Shown one piece after another: positions 6,235-13,573 of a stretch of DNA of 16,732 nucleotides. The stretch covers positions 1 to 16,732 of the forward strand of contig JBOGJI010000221.1 in NCBI GenBank assembly GCA_050747865.1, written 5' to 3'. Under the pieces are notes generated by a model that worked only from the letters and a program-made list of their open reading frames with translations, searched no databases and had not been told where the DNA came from. The translations under genes and the position numbers were made by a program. Source of the stretch: JBOGJI01 sp050747865. Its GTDB lineage: Bacteria > Acidobacteriota > Thermoanaerobaculia > Multivoradales > JAHEKO01. Positions within the stretch are counted from its first letter, which is position 1. Each line of letters begins with the position of its first letter.

Positions 6235-7110
6235 ATGCCGGTGCTGACAGCACCTATGACTGGAACGATGCCCCCGTCCGAGCACGCGTGCGCCATCTGC
6301 CACGACCCGATCGAGCCCGGGCTGCAGCTGCTCCATCCGTCGGTGACGGTGTGCCTCGCGTGCCTGTCGGTCGAGGAGCGGCGACGGCTGGAGAGCGATC
6401 TCCAATCCGCGGCGCAGGCGCAGCGGGCCCTGTTGCCGCCGTTGCAGGTACAACACGACGGGTGGCAGATCGCCTACACCTGGATGCCCGCGGGAGCGGT
6501 CTCGGGAGACCACGTGGACCTGCTGCGCCCGGCGCGGGAGACCGATCCGCTGCATCTGCTGCTCGGCGACGTGGCGGGCAAAGGGGTCGCCGCGGCGCTG
6601 CTGCAGAGCCGGCTGCACGCCATCTTCCGGGCGGTGGCGTCGCCGGATGTGGAGCTGACCGCGCTGCTCGCGCGGACCAACGAGCTGCTCGCCGAGAGCA
6701 CGCTGGCGGCGAGCTACGCCACGCTGGTGGCGTTGCGTCTGCACGCCGACGGGCGCGTGGAGTTGGGCAACGCCGGCCATCCGCTGCCGCTGCTCGCCGA
6801 CCGCCGCGGCGTGCGGCCGGTCGAGGGCTCCGACCTCCCTCTCGGCCTCTTCCCCGACGCCAGCTTCACCCGGCGTGAGCTCGACCTCGCCCCCGGCTCG
6901 ACCCTGCTGCTCTTCACCGACGGCCTGACCGAGGCCGAGGCGGGCGGCGAGGAGTTCGGGATCGGCCGCGCCGCCGCGGCGCTGCGCCGAGCGGCCGCGC
7001 TGCCGCCGACCGAGCTCCTCGCGTCGATGCGCGCAGATCTGCAATTCTGGCTGAAAGGAGCCCCCCGCGGCGACGACCTGACCATCGTCGCCATCCGCCG
7101 CGCAGAGTGA
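6235..7110 (+). CDS. PP2C-type (RsbU/SpoIIE) phosphatase with N-terminal zinc knuckle
   Basis: A 291-residue cytoplasmic phosphatase of the SpoIIE/RsbU branch of PP2C, enzymes that dephosphorylate anti-anti-sigma proteins. Metal-binding acidic residues are visible: D92 (VSGDHVD), D112 (LGDVAGKG), D229 (LFTDGLTEA) and D280-D281 (DDLTIVAI). GNAGHPLPLL is also typical. A coiled-coil linker (EERRRLESDLQSAAQAQRALLPP) precedes the domain, as in RsbU-type proteins. The N-terminus carries two CxxC pairs, C19-x2-C22 and C40-x2-C43, probably a zinc knuckle replacing the usual sensor domain. No anti-sigma kinase or STAS partner is visible nearby. The start is uncertain: ATGs at 6235, 6256 and 6268 all lack a clear Shine-Dalgarno sequence, and all keep the cysteines. 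Confidence 0.88.
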   Translation: MPVLTAPMTGTMPPSEHACAICHDPIEPGLQLLHPSVTVCLACLSVEERRRLESDLQSAAQAQRALLPPLQVQHDGWQIAYTWMPAGAVSGDHVDLLRPARETDPLHLLLGDVAGKGVAAALLQSRLHAIFRAVASPDVELTALLARTNELLAESTLAASYATLVALRLHADGRVELGNAGHPLPLLADRRGVRPVEGSDLPLGLFPDASFTRRELDLAPGSTLLLFTDGLTEAEAGGEEFGIGRAAAALRRAAALPPTELLASMRADLQFWLKGAPRGDDLTIVAIRRAE

Positions 7111-7139
7111 CCGGCGGCCGCCGGAAACCCCACATACGG

Positions 7140-7145
7140 TAGGAT
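7140..7145 (+). promoter_or_regulatory. Candidate -10 box of the OPT transporter gene
   Basis: TAGGAT ends exactly 10 nt before the ATG at 7156, the same spacing as the TACACT box before the TetR gene in this window, which would give an almost leaderless transcript. The 10-mer GGTAGGATCC around it recurs on the minus strand at 4972-4981 before the CDGSH gene. No -35 match is visible, so support is limited. Confidence 0.35.
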
Positions 7146-7155
7146 CCCCGGACTC

Positions 7156-9147
7156 ATGGGGGAGACGGGACAGGAGGGGACGCGGCGGGGGCTGTCCGCG
7201 AAGGCGGTGGAGCCGCTGGCGCCGGGGGAGGAGTACGAGCCCTACGTGCCGGCGGCGGAGTCGGCGACGGAGTTCACGCTCAAGGCGCTGCTGACCGGGG
7301 CGCTGTGCGGGGTGCTGTTCGGGGCGGCGAACGCCTATCTGGGGCTGCGCGCCGGGCTGACCATCTCGACCTCGATCCCGGTGGCGGTGATGACGGTGGC
7401 GCTGTTCCGGGCGCTTCGGCCGCTGGGGGTGCGCTCGCACATCCTCGAGGCCAACATGTCCCAGACCGTGGGCTCGGCCTCGAGCTCGGTCGCCTCGGGC
7501 GTGATCTTCACCCTGCCCGCCCTGTTCCTCTGGGGGCTCTCCCCCGGCCTGTTGCAGATGACCCTGCTGGCCATGTGCGGAGGGCTGCTCGGCACGCTCT
7601 TCATGGTGCCGCTGCGGCGGTTCCTGATCGCGCGTGAGCACGGGCGGCTCCCCTACCCCGAGGGCACGGCCTGCGCCGAGGTGCTGGTGGCCTCTGACGT
7701 CGGAGGGGCGCGGGCGAAGAACGTCTTCCTGGGGTTGGGCGTGGGGGCGGCGTTCAAGTTCTTGACCGGCTGGAGCCGGCTCATCCCTTCCGAGGTGAGC
7801 AGCCGGATTCCGTTCTTGAAGAAGGGGGAGCTGGGCGCCGAGGTGTCGGCGGCGCTGTTCGGCGTCGGCTACATCCTGGGGCCGCGCATCGCCACCATCA
7901 TGGTGGGCGGCGGCCTGCTGTCGTGGTTGGTGCTGATCCCGGCCATCGCCTGGTGGGGGGAAGGGCGGCTCGATCCGCTCTACCCGGAGACGGTCAAGAC
8001 CATCGCGCAGATGGAACCCGGGGAGCTGTGGAGCCGCTACGTGCGCTACATTGGGGCCGGGGCGGTGGCGACCGGCGGGCTGATCACGCTGGTGCGCAGC
8101 ATCCCGACCATGGTCGAGAGCTTCAAGGTCGGGCTGCGCCAGATCCGGCGGCGGATGGAAGGCGGGGTCGATGATGCGCCGCGCACCGACCGCGACCTGT
8201 CGCTCAAGACCCTCGGCATCGGCGCCGGCATCGTGGTGCTGGTGATGGCGCTCGTGCCCGCGGTCTTCGGCGCTCTGGAGAGCGCCGGTCAGCGCATAGT
8301 CGCGGCCGTCGCAGTTGCGATCTGCGCCTTCTTCTTCGTCACCGTGTCGTCGCGCATCGTCGGCCTGGTCGGCGTTACCTCCAACCCCACCAGCGGTATG
8401 ACCATCGCCACCTTGCTGGCGACCGCCGGGGTGTTCCTGGTCGCCGGCTGGACGGACCTGGTGGGCAAGGCGGCGGCGCTCACCGTCGGCTGCGTGGTGG
8501 CCATCGCGGCCTCGATCGCCGGTGACACCTCGCAGGACCTGAAGACCGGCTTCCTGCTCGGCGCCACGCCGCGGCGGCAGCAGATCGGCGAGCTGATCGG
8601 CGTCCTCACCTCGGCGACCTTCGTCTGCCTGACGGTGATCATGCTGGCCGGCGCCTACGGCTTCGGCAGCGACGAGCTGCCGGCGCCGCAGGCGACGCTC
8701 ATGAAGCTGGTGATCGACGGCGTGCTCGACCAGTCGCTGCCGTGGGCGTTCGTCCTCATCGGCGTCGGCATCGCGGTGGTCGTGGAGCTGTGCCGCATCC
8801 CCAGCCTGCCGTTCGCCGTCGGCGTCTACCTGCCGGTCTCCACCATGATGGCTGTGTTCCTGGGCGGCGCGCTGCGCTGGTGGCTGGAGCGCTCGGCCGG
8901 CTCCGCCGAGCAGGTGGAGAGCCGCCGCGAGCAGGGCGTGCTCTTCGGCTCCGGCCTGGTCGGCGGCGAGGGCCTGCTCGGGGTCGGCATCGCCGCCGCG
9001 GCCGCCTGGGCGGTGCGGCAGGGCCGCACACCGTGGTCCCTGTCGCCGGAGTGGGCCGGCCGCATCGAGCCCCTCGTCGGCGTCGCCGCCCTCGCCCTCC
9101 TCGTCTGGCTCTTCCGCCGTCTCGCTGGAAGAAGACAGTCGTCGTGA
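7156..9147 (+). CDS. OPT family oligopeptide transporter
   Basis: A 663-residue polytopic inner-membrane protein of the OPT family, proton-driven importers of oligopeptides or metal-chelate conjugates. After a hydrophilic N-terminus with EEYEPYVPAAESATEFTLKALLTGALCGVLFGAANAYLGLRAGLTISTSIPVAV-type sequence (about residues 26-80), the family signatures continue with ILEANMSQTVGSASSSVASGVIFTLPAL and later LVGVTSNPTSGMTIATLL and AGDTSQDLKTGFLLGATPRRQQ. About 14-16 hydrophobic segments are visible and the length is normal. The ATG at 7156 has only a weak AGGA upstream and is probably leaderless. It follows the phosphatase gene by 45 nt and converges with the chelatase gene with a 30-nt gap that holds no evident terminator. 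The substrate is unknown; the metal-uptake operon next door is suggestive only. Confidence 0.94.
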   Translation: MGETGQEGTRRGLSAKAVEPLAPGEEYEPYVPAAESATEFTLKALLTGALCGVLFGAANAYLGLRAGLTISTSIPVAVMTVALFRALRPLGVRSHILEANMSQTVGSASSSVASGVIFTLPALFLWGLSPGLLQMTLLAMCGGLLGTLFMVPLRRFLIAREHGRLPYPEGTACAEVLVASDVGGARAKNVFLGLGVGAAFKFLTGWSRLIPSEVSSRIPFLKKGELGAEVSAALFGVGYILGPRIATIMVGGGLLSWLVLIPAIAWWGEGRLDPLYPETVKTIAQMEPGELWSRYVRYIGAGAVATGGLITLVRSIPTMVESFKVGLRQIRRRMEGGVDDAPRTDRDLSLKTLGIGAGIVVLVMALVPAVFGALESAGQRIVAAVAVAICAFFFVTVSSRIVGLVGVTSNPTSGMTIATLLATAGVFLVAGWTDLVGKAAALTVGCVVAIAASIAGDTSQDLKTGFLLGATPRRQQIGELIGVLTSATFVCLTVIMLAGAYGFGSDELPAPQATLMKLVIDGVLDQSLPWAFVLIGVGIAVVVELCRIPSLPFAVGVYLPVSTMMAVFLGGALRWWLERSAGSAEQVESRREQGVLFGSGLVGGEGLLGVGIAAAAAWAVRQGRTPWSLSPEWAGRIEPLVGVAALALLVWLFRRLAGRRQSS

Positions 9148-9177
9148 CCCACCACGATCGACTACTGCACAAGATCC

Positions 9178-10953
9178 TCAGGGGAACAGCCCGGGAACTT
9201 GGGCCTGCCGTTCCAGAACCCAGGGGTCGGTTGATCTTTGCCTGAGAGCCGCCACTCCCGTTCGGATCTGCTCTTCGACCCAGCGGGCGAAGAGGGGGTG
9301 GGGGGCGAAGCCCTCGCCGATGGCCACGGGCAGGCCGTCGAGCAGGCGGGTCTCGGGGCCCTCGCCCGTGGTGCGCGCGGGCACCACCAGCACGCGGCCG
9401 CCTTCAGCGGCGGCGCGCTCGACGATCTCGCGGGCGCGCACGACCTCCGGCTCGCTCTTGTCCGGCCAGTCCTCGCGCCAGGTGACGGTCTCTATGTCCG
9501 CGAACTCCGCGCCCAGGTCGCGCATCTGGCTCGCGATCGAGGCCAGCAGGCCCTTCCAGTGATCGTTGTCGGCGTCGGCTCCGGCGCCGTGGGCGGTGAT
9601 CAGCAGGGTCTCGCGCTCGGGGTCGGTGGAGAGCTCGCGGGCGCGGTCGAGCAGGGCCTGGGCGAACAGCTCGTGGTCCTCGAGCCCGCCCGCGGTGCTG
9701 GTCAGCAGCGCCGTGCGGATGCGCTCCGGCGAGCCCATCATGCCGTGGCCGCCGTGCCCGCCATGTCCTCCCATGTGCCCGCTATCGGCGACCGGCGCCG
9801 GGCGCAGCCCGTCCGGCCCTTCGACGTCGAGGCCGAGCATGCCCTCGACGGTGCCACGGAAGCTCGACTCGAGGCCGAACACCCGCACCACCACTGCCGC
9901 CTTGGCGCCCCGCTCCTCGAGCCGGGCGAGCGCCCGCTCCACCAGGTCGCGGTCGGCCATGGAGAAGCAGAACTCGAGGCGGTAGCGCTCGGCGAGCGAG
10001 GCGACGGCCTGGCGCATGGTCTCGTTCCAGTGCCAGTCGGCGCCGTGGGCGAGGAAGACGACGCCCAGGTCCTGGTCGGCAAGCGGGGCATGCCGCGACG
10101 CCTCGCGAGAGAGCCACAGGCCGACGGCCGGGTGCGGCGTCACCTCGCCGGCGGCCAGCGTCACCTCCTCGGGCAGCTGGCGGCGCAGACCGGCGGAGAA
10201 CTGCATCATGCCGTCGAGCTTGAAGCCGAGATCGAACGGGACGACCGTGGCGTCCGCGGGCAGCACCGCGAGCTCGGACTCGAACGCCCGCTCGACCTCC
10301 GGCGCCTCGCTCCACAGGTCGCCGCCGACGATCGCGCGCACCGAGCGGTAGCCCATGCCCTCGGCGGCCCAGGCGGCCAGGAGCTTGAGATCTTCGGCCA
10401 TGGCGGCCCGCTCGGCCTCGCTCGTCGCACCGCTGCCGACGACCACCAGGTCGCCGCGGCCGGTGTTCGACGCCGTCGACCCCATCTCATGACCGCTCTG
10501 GCTCGTCTCCTCGCCGTGGCCGGCCTGCGCCGCCCGCAGGCGGTCGCGCAGGACCTCGACGGCGAGGTAGCTCGCCCCGAACGGCCGCGCGCGCGCGATC
10601 TCCATCGCCGGCGCGATCTCGGCGAGCACGCTCTCGGTGGCGGCGAGCCGCGGGTGGGCGTCGCTCAAGAAGAGCGGCAGCACGACCAGGCGATCGACGC
10701 CTTCGCTGGTGAGCGCCGCCAGCGCCTCGTTCATCGCCTCGCGGGCCGGCGGCTCGGCGGCGAACACCAGGCGGGCGGGATGATCCTCGGCGAAGGGGGC
10801 GAAGGCGTCACGCACCTCCTCGTTGCCGAGGAAGCCGCGGTCGGGAGCCACCACCAGGTAGCCGGTCGAGGCGCCGGCGGACGCCGCCACGCCGACCAGC
10901 GCCAGCAGGGGAACGAGGAGTCGGATCAGGAATCGGTTGTTCACGGGTTTCAC
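9178..10953 (-). CDS. Exported four-lobe CbiX/SirB-like chelatase-fold protein with His-rich insert
   Basis: A 591-residue protein with a signal peptide (residues 1-29, LIRLLVPLLALVGVAASAGA), so it is exported to the periplasm. It seems to contain four class II chelatase lobes: about 31-140 (VDRLVVLPLFLSDAH like CbiX), 167-290 (GDLVVVGSGATSEAE), 296-445 (VVFLAHGADWHWNETM, with H303) and 449-565 (LLITAHGAGADADNDHW, with H455). The HG motif that supplies a metal-inserting histidine is kept only in lobes three and four; lobe one keeps the second-site H100. A Gly/His/Met-rich insert (SGHMGGHGGHGGHGMMG, 391-407) lies inside lobe three, and a smaller His-containing linker at 145-155. Single-lobe and two-lobe CbiX/CbiK proteins insert Co or Fe into tetrapyrroles; the reaction here is unknown. 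It starts (GTG) 13 nt after the TonB receptor gene. Confidence 0.75.
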   Translation of the reverse strand: MKPVNNRFLIRLLVPLLALVGVAASAGASTGYLVVAPDRGFLGNEEVRDAFAPFAEDHPARLVFAAEPPAREAMNEALAALTSEGVDRLVVLPLFLSDAHPRLAATESVLAEIAPAMEIARARPFGASYLAVEVLRDRLRAAQAGHGEETSQSGHEMGSTASNTGRGDLVVVGSGATSEAERAAMAEDLKLLAAWAAEGMGYRSVRAIVGGDLWSEAPEVERAFESELAVLPADATVVPFDLGFKLDGMMQFSAGLRRQLPEEVTLAAGEVTPHPAVGLWLSREASRHAPLADQDLGVVFLAHGADWHWNETMRQAVASLAERYRLEFCFSMADRDLVERALARLEERGAKAAVVVRVFGLESSFRGTVEGMLGLDVEGPDGLRPAPVADSGHMGGHGGHGGHGMMGSPERIRTALLTSTAGGLEDHELFAQALLDRARELSTDPERETLLITAHGAGADADNDHWKGLLASIASQMRDLGAEFADIETVTWREDWPDKSEPEVVRAREIVERAAAEGGRVLVVPARTTGEGPETRLLDGLPVAIGEGFAPHPLFARWVEEQIRTGVAALRQRSTDPWVLERQAQVPGLFP

Positions 10954-10966
10954 CGCCTCCAGGGGT

Positions 10967-13297
10967 CTACCAACGGACCTTCAGGGACGCGCCGAAGCTG
11001 CGTCCCGGGCTGGTGTAGCGGTCGAGCAGCGGCGAGCCCTCGGTCAGCCCCTGCGCCGCCGGCCACCGCCAGTATTTGGTGTCGAAGAGATTGAACACGC
11101 CGGCGCGCAGCGTCAGCCGGTCGCTGAGCCGCACGAAGCCGGTCAGGTCGACGACCTCGTAGGCCGGCGCGGCGAACTGCTCGACCGCGCTGCGATCGAG
11201 GTCCGACTCGTCTTTCTCGGCGACGAAGGTGCCAACCAGCTCGCCGCCGAAGCGGCCGAGGCCGGGGCTCCAGCCGAGCCCGACGACGGCCGACGGCGGC
11301 GACACCGAATTGAGCGGCTGGTCCGAGGTCTCATTCTCTCCCTCGATCCAGGCGGCGCCGGTACGCAGCGTCAGATCGTGCGGCAGCCGGGCGCGGGCGG
11401 AGACCTCGACACCCTGGATGCGCACCTCCTCGACGTTCTGCGGCTGGAACTCGATCAGCCCGGTCGCCGGATTGAAGCCCACCGTCACCGTCTCGATGAA
11501 GTCGTCGTAGCGGTTGTCGAACAGCACCACGCCGGCTTCGACGCGCTCGCCGGAGCGCCGCAGGCCGAGCTCGTAGTTGTCGCTGGTCTCCGGATCGAGA
11601 TCCGGGTTGGGCAGCGTCGTGTAGCCGTGGCCGACATTGGTGAAACCGTTGTTCACCGCGCTGTACGGGGGCGCGCGGAAGCCGCGGGCATATTGGACGA
11701 AGGCCGAGGTGCGGTCGGTGAACGCCCACACGGCGCCCAGGCGCGGCGACCAGGCCGAGTTGTCCAGCTCCGCCGGCCGCGGGCTGCCCGGGTTGCCCTC
11801 CATGTACACGGCGTCGTCCGGCTCGGGACGCAGCCGGAAGCGGTCCCAGCGCAGGCCGGGGATCAGGCGCAGCCGGCCCGAGGCGAGGGTGATCTCGTCC
11901 TGCACGAACGCGCCGAGCTCGTCGACGCGGCTCTCGGGGAAGTACTTCGTGGGATAGAAGAGGCCCTCCTCCTCCACCACCTCGCCGGTCGCCGGGTCGG
12001 TGGCGATGCGGTCGCGCAACATGTCGAAGCGGTCGCGCGAGGCGGTGACCCCGTAGGTGAAGAGATGGCTGAGGCCGGAGGTCTCCAGCGCCCGCGTGAG
12101 CTGCAGCTCGGCGCCGACGTTGTCCTGCTCGAACGAGTAGACGCCGTCGAGATGCCGCTCCACCGCCAGCGGCGGCGCGCCGAGATTGAGCGTCGTCACC
12201 CGCTCCTCCGCGGTCTCCTGGACCGCCTCGCTGCGCACGCCCCAGGCGCGTGCGACGAGCACGTCGAAGAGCCGCGTGCCGCGCGTCAGGCGATACTCGA
12301 GGCTCAGCCGCTGGCGCTCCTCGTTGTCGTCGGCGTCGAAGTCCCGCGTGTCGATCGACGTCGGACCCTGGTTCTGTACCGTGCGGGAGCTGAAGACCTC
12401 GGTCTCCGCCCGCCCGTCGAAGCGCTCGACGGCGAGCTCCACGGCGCTGTCCGACGTCGGCTGCCAGATCAGCTTGCCGAGGATGTTCGTCGCCTCGCGG
12501 TCCTGTGGGTTCGGTGTCGTGCGCAGGGCGTCTGCGCTGTCGACCGTCCCCTGGTTGTCGAGCTCCGAGCCGTCGCGGCGGGCGACGAGGAGCGAGGCGC
12601 GCAGGCGGTCGCCCCCGGCCGCCACGGCGGCGCTCTCCCGCCACTCCGAGCGGCGGCCGTCCCAGCCGGTCTCGAAGCCCAGGTAGGGCGAGCCGTCGGT
12701 CTCGATCAGGAAGTCCTCCGGATCCCGCGTCTCCATGGCCACCACACCGCCCAGGGCGTCGCTGCCGTAGAGGGCCGAGCCGGCGCTCTTGACGATCTCC
12801 ATGCGGCTCACCGCCTGCGGGTCGAGCGCGTACTGCTGGTTCTCGAGCGGCCCGAAGGCGAAGCTCTCCGCCACCGGCACGCCGTCGATGCGGGTGAGCA
12901 CCCGGTTGCCGCCGATGCCGCGGATGGTGAAGCCGCCGGCGCCGAGCCGCGTCGGATCCTCGGCCACCTCGACGCCCGGCTCGTAGCGCACCAGGTCATC
13001 GACGGTGCTGGCGAGCTCGCGCTCGAGCTGCTCCTTGGTGATCACCGCGACGCCTCCCGGCGTGTCCAGCAGGCGGCGAGAGGTGCGCGTGGCGGTGACG
13101 GTGACGGTGCCCTCGAAGCCGGCCTCCGGCTCGGCCGTCGAGCTCACCTCCTCCGGCTGGTTGCCCTCCGGAGACTTGCTCCGGGCGCCGTCGGCGTCGG
13201 CCGGCCGCTCAGCCGGCGCGGCCGAGACCAGCGACACGAAGAGGAACGGGGCGACGAGGGCGACTCCCAGACGTCGCCACGAAGCTTGAATCTTCAC
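10967..13297 (-). CDS. TonB-dependent outer-membrane receptor, heme/hemoglobin receptor type
   Basis: A 776-residue outer-membrane barrel. Residues 1-27 are a signal peptide, VTVTATRT (65-72) is the TonB-box region, and the plug domain follows (LLDTPGGVAVITKEQLER, GGFTIRGIGGNRVLTRIDGVPV, ALYGSDALGGVVAMETRD). The barrel ends in the usual aromatic residue (FGASLKVRW). It carries the pair of boxes known from heme receptors such as Yersinia HemR: FRAP at 540-543 and NPDL (NPNL type) at 564-567, with a histidine, H557, between them (NVGHGYTTL). YELGLRRSGERVEAGVVLFDNRYDDFI also matches the hemoglobin-receptor subfamily. A heme or related metal-tetrapyrrole substrate is inferred. The start is GTG at 13297 with GGAGG about 10 nt upstream. 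It heads the operon with the exported chelatase-like gene. Confidence 0.92.
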   Translation of the reverse strand: MKIQASWRRLGVALVAPFLFVSLVSAAPAERPADADGARSKSPEGNQPEEVSSTAEPEAGFEGTVTVTATRTSRRLLDTPGGVAVITKEQLERELASTVDDLVRYEPGVEVAEDPTRLGAGGFTIRGIGGNRVLTRIDGVPVAESFAFGPLENQQYALDPQAVSRMEIVKSAGSALYGSDALGGVVAMETRDPEDFLIETDGSPYLGFETGWDGRRSEWRESAAVAAGGDRLRASLLVARRDGSELDNQGTVDSADALRTTPNPQDREATNILGKLIWQPTSDSAVELAVERFDGRAETEVFSSRTVQNQGPTSIDTRDFDADDNEERQRLSLEYRLTRGTRLFDVLVARAWGVRSEAVQETAEERVTTLNLGAPPLAVERHLDGVYSFEQDNVGAELQLTRALETSGLSHLFTYGVTASRDRFDMLRDRIATDPATGEVVEEEGLFYPTKYFPESRVDELGAFVQDEITLASGRLRLIPGLRWDRFRLRPEPDDAVYMEGNPGSPRPAELDNSAWSPRLGAVWAFTDRTSAFVQYARGFRAPPYSAVNNGFTNVGHGYTTLPNPDLDPETSDNYELGLRRSGERVEAGVVLFDNRYDDFIETVTVGFNPATGLIEFQPQNVEEVRIQGVEVSARARLPHDLTLRTGAAWIEGENETSDQPLNSVSPPSAVVGLGWSPGLGRFGGELVGTFVAEKDESDLDRSAVEQFAAPAYEVVDLTGFVRLSDRLTLRAGVFNLFDTKYWRWPAAQGLTEGSPLLDRYTSPGRSFGASLKVRW

Positions 13298-13421
13298 GAT
13301 ACGATCCCTCCAAGGTCCAGGCCGGCCCGTTGCCGCGGCTGCGGCGCGCGCCGGCGGTCCTGGGCGGTCTTCCGAGGCCTGGCAAGGAATCCGGAAGGCC
13401 GCCCGTTTCTCGTCTTCGGCA

Positions 13422-13446
13422 CTTATTGAGACATGCTCTCAATAAG
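13422..13446. promoter_or_regulatory. Fur-box-like palindromic operator
   Basis: Perfect 10-bp arms CTTATTGAGA (13422-13431) and TCTCAATAAG (13437-13446) around 5 nt (CATGC). It is strongly AT-rich in a GC-rich region. TTGAGA-N5-TCTCAA has the same arm spacing as classical Fur boxes of the TTGAGAAT-N-ATTCTCAA form. It lies just downstream of the predicted TonB-receptor transcription start, where a repressor would block transcription. Confidence 0.5.
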
Positions 13447-13454
13447 CTTGCATG

Positions 13455-13484
13455 ATTCTGGACCGCTACCGTCCTGATTGTCAA
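13455..13484 (-). promoter_or_regulatory. Promoter of the TonB receptor-chelatase operon
   Basis: On the minus strand: a perfect TTGACA (13479-13484), an 18-bp spacer, then CAGAAT (13455-13460, 4 of 6). Transcription would start near 13448 and leave a leader of about 150 nt before the GTG. The leader is GC-rich with several possible hairpins, but I recognise no complete riboswitch in it. Confidence 0.5.
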
Positions 13485-13487
13485 CAG

Positions 13488-13522
13488 GCAAGGGGACACA
13501 CAAATTTTGTGTGTCCCCTTGC
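13488..13522. repeat. Perfect REP-like palindrome (17-bp arms, 1-nt centre)
   Basis: The left arm GCAAGGGGACACACAAA (13488-13504) is exactly mirrored by its complement at 13506-13522 around a single T. It sits between the -35 elements of the two divergent promoters. The GGGGACACA...TGTGTCCCC form resembles REP or RAYT-type palindromes scattered in some bacterial genomes, but only one copy is in this window. As an RNA it would form a long hairpin, with no T-run on either side. Confidence 0.6.
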
Positions 13523-13534
13523 AAGCCGCTGCAC

Positions 13535-13563
13535 TTGACAAATCGAACGATCGTTCGTACACT
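13535..13563 (+). promoter_or_regulatory. TetR gene promoter with operator in the spacer
   Basis: Perfect TTGACA (13535-13540), a 17-bp spacer and TACACT (13558-13563). The spacer contains the perfect 14-bp palindrome CGAACGATCGTTCG (13544-13557), typical of a TetR operator. The ATG begins 10 nt after the -10 and no Shine-Dalgarno is present, so the mRNA is nearly or fully leaderless. Confidence 0.75.
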
Positions 13564-13573
13564 TGTCCACGCG

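Noticed and set aside
7111..7124. The palindrome CCGGCGGCCGCCGG directly after the phosphatase stop, as a possible terminator.
   Set aside because: It could form only a 5-bp stem with a 4-nt loop and has no T-run; such GC palindromes are common by chance in this composition.
9148..9177. Expected bidirectional terminator between the convergent OPT and chelatase genes.
   Set aside because: No stem-loop followed by a T-run is visible in the 30-nt gap; likewise none fits in the 1-nt gap between moeA and pagL.
13362..13377. On the minus strand, CCTCGGAAGACCGCCC in the receptor leader resembles the B12 box of cobalamin riboswitches.
   Set aside because: The conserved core that must precede it (the GGTG...TCC and CCCGC elements over about 150 nt) is not present, and the leader before the box is only about 80 nt. 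A covariance-model search (Rfam RF00174) would settle it.
13478..13573. Upstream extension of the TetR frame.
   Set aside because: It would translate the palindrome, the -35 and the -10; helix-turn-helix homology begins at the ATG at 13574.
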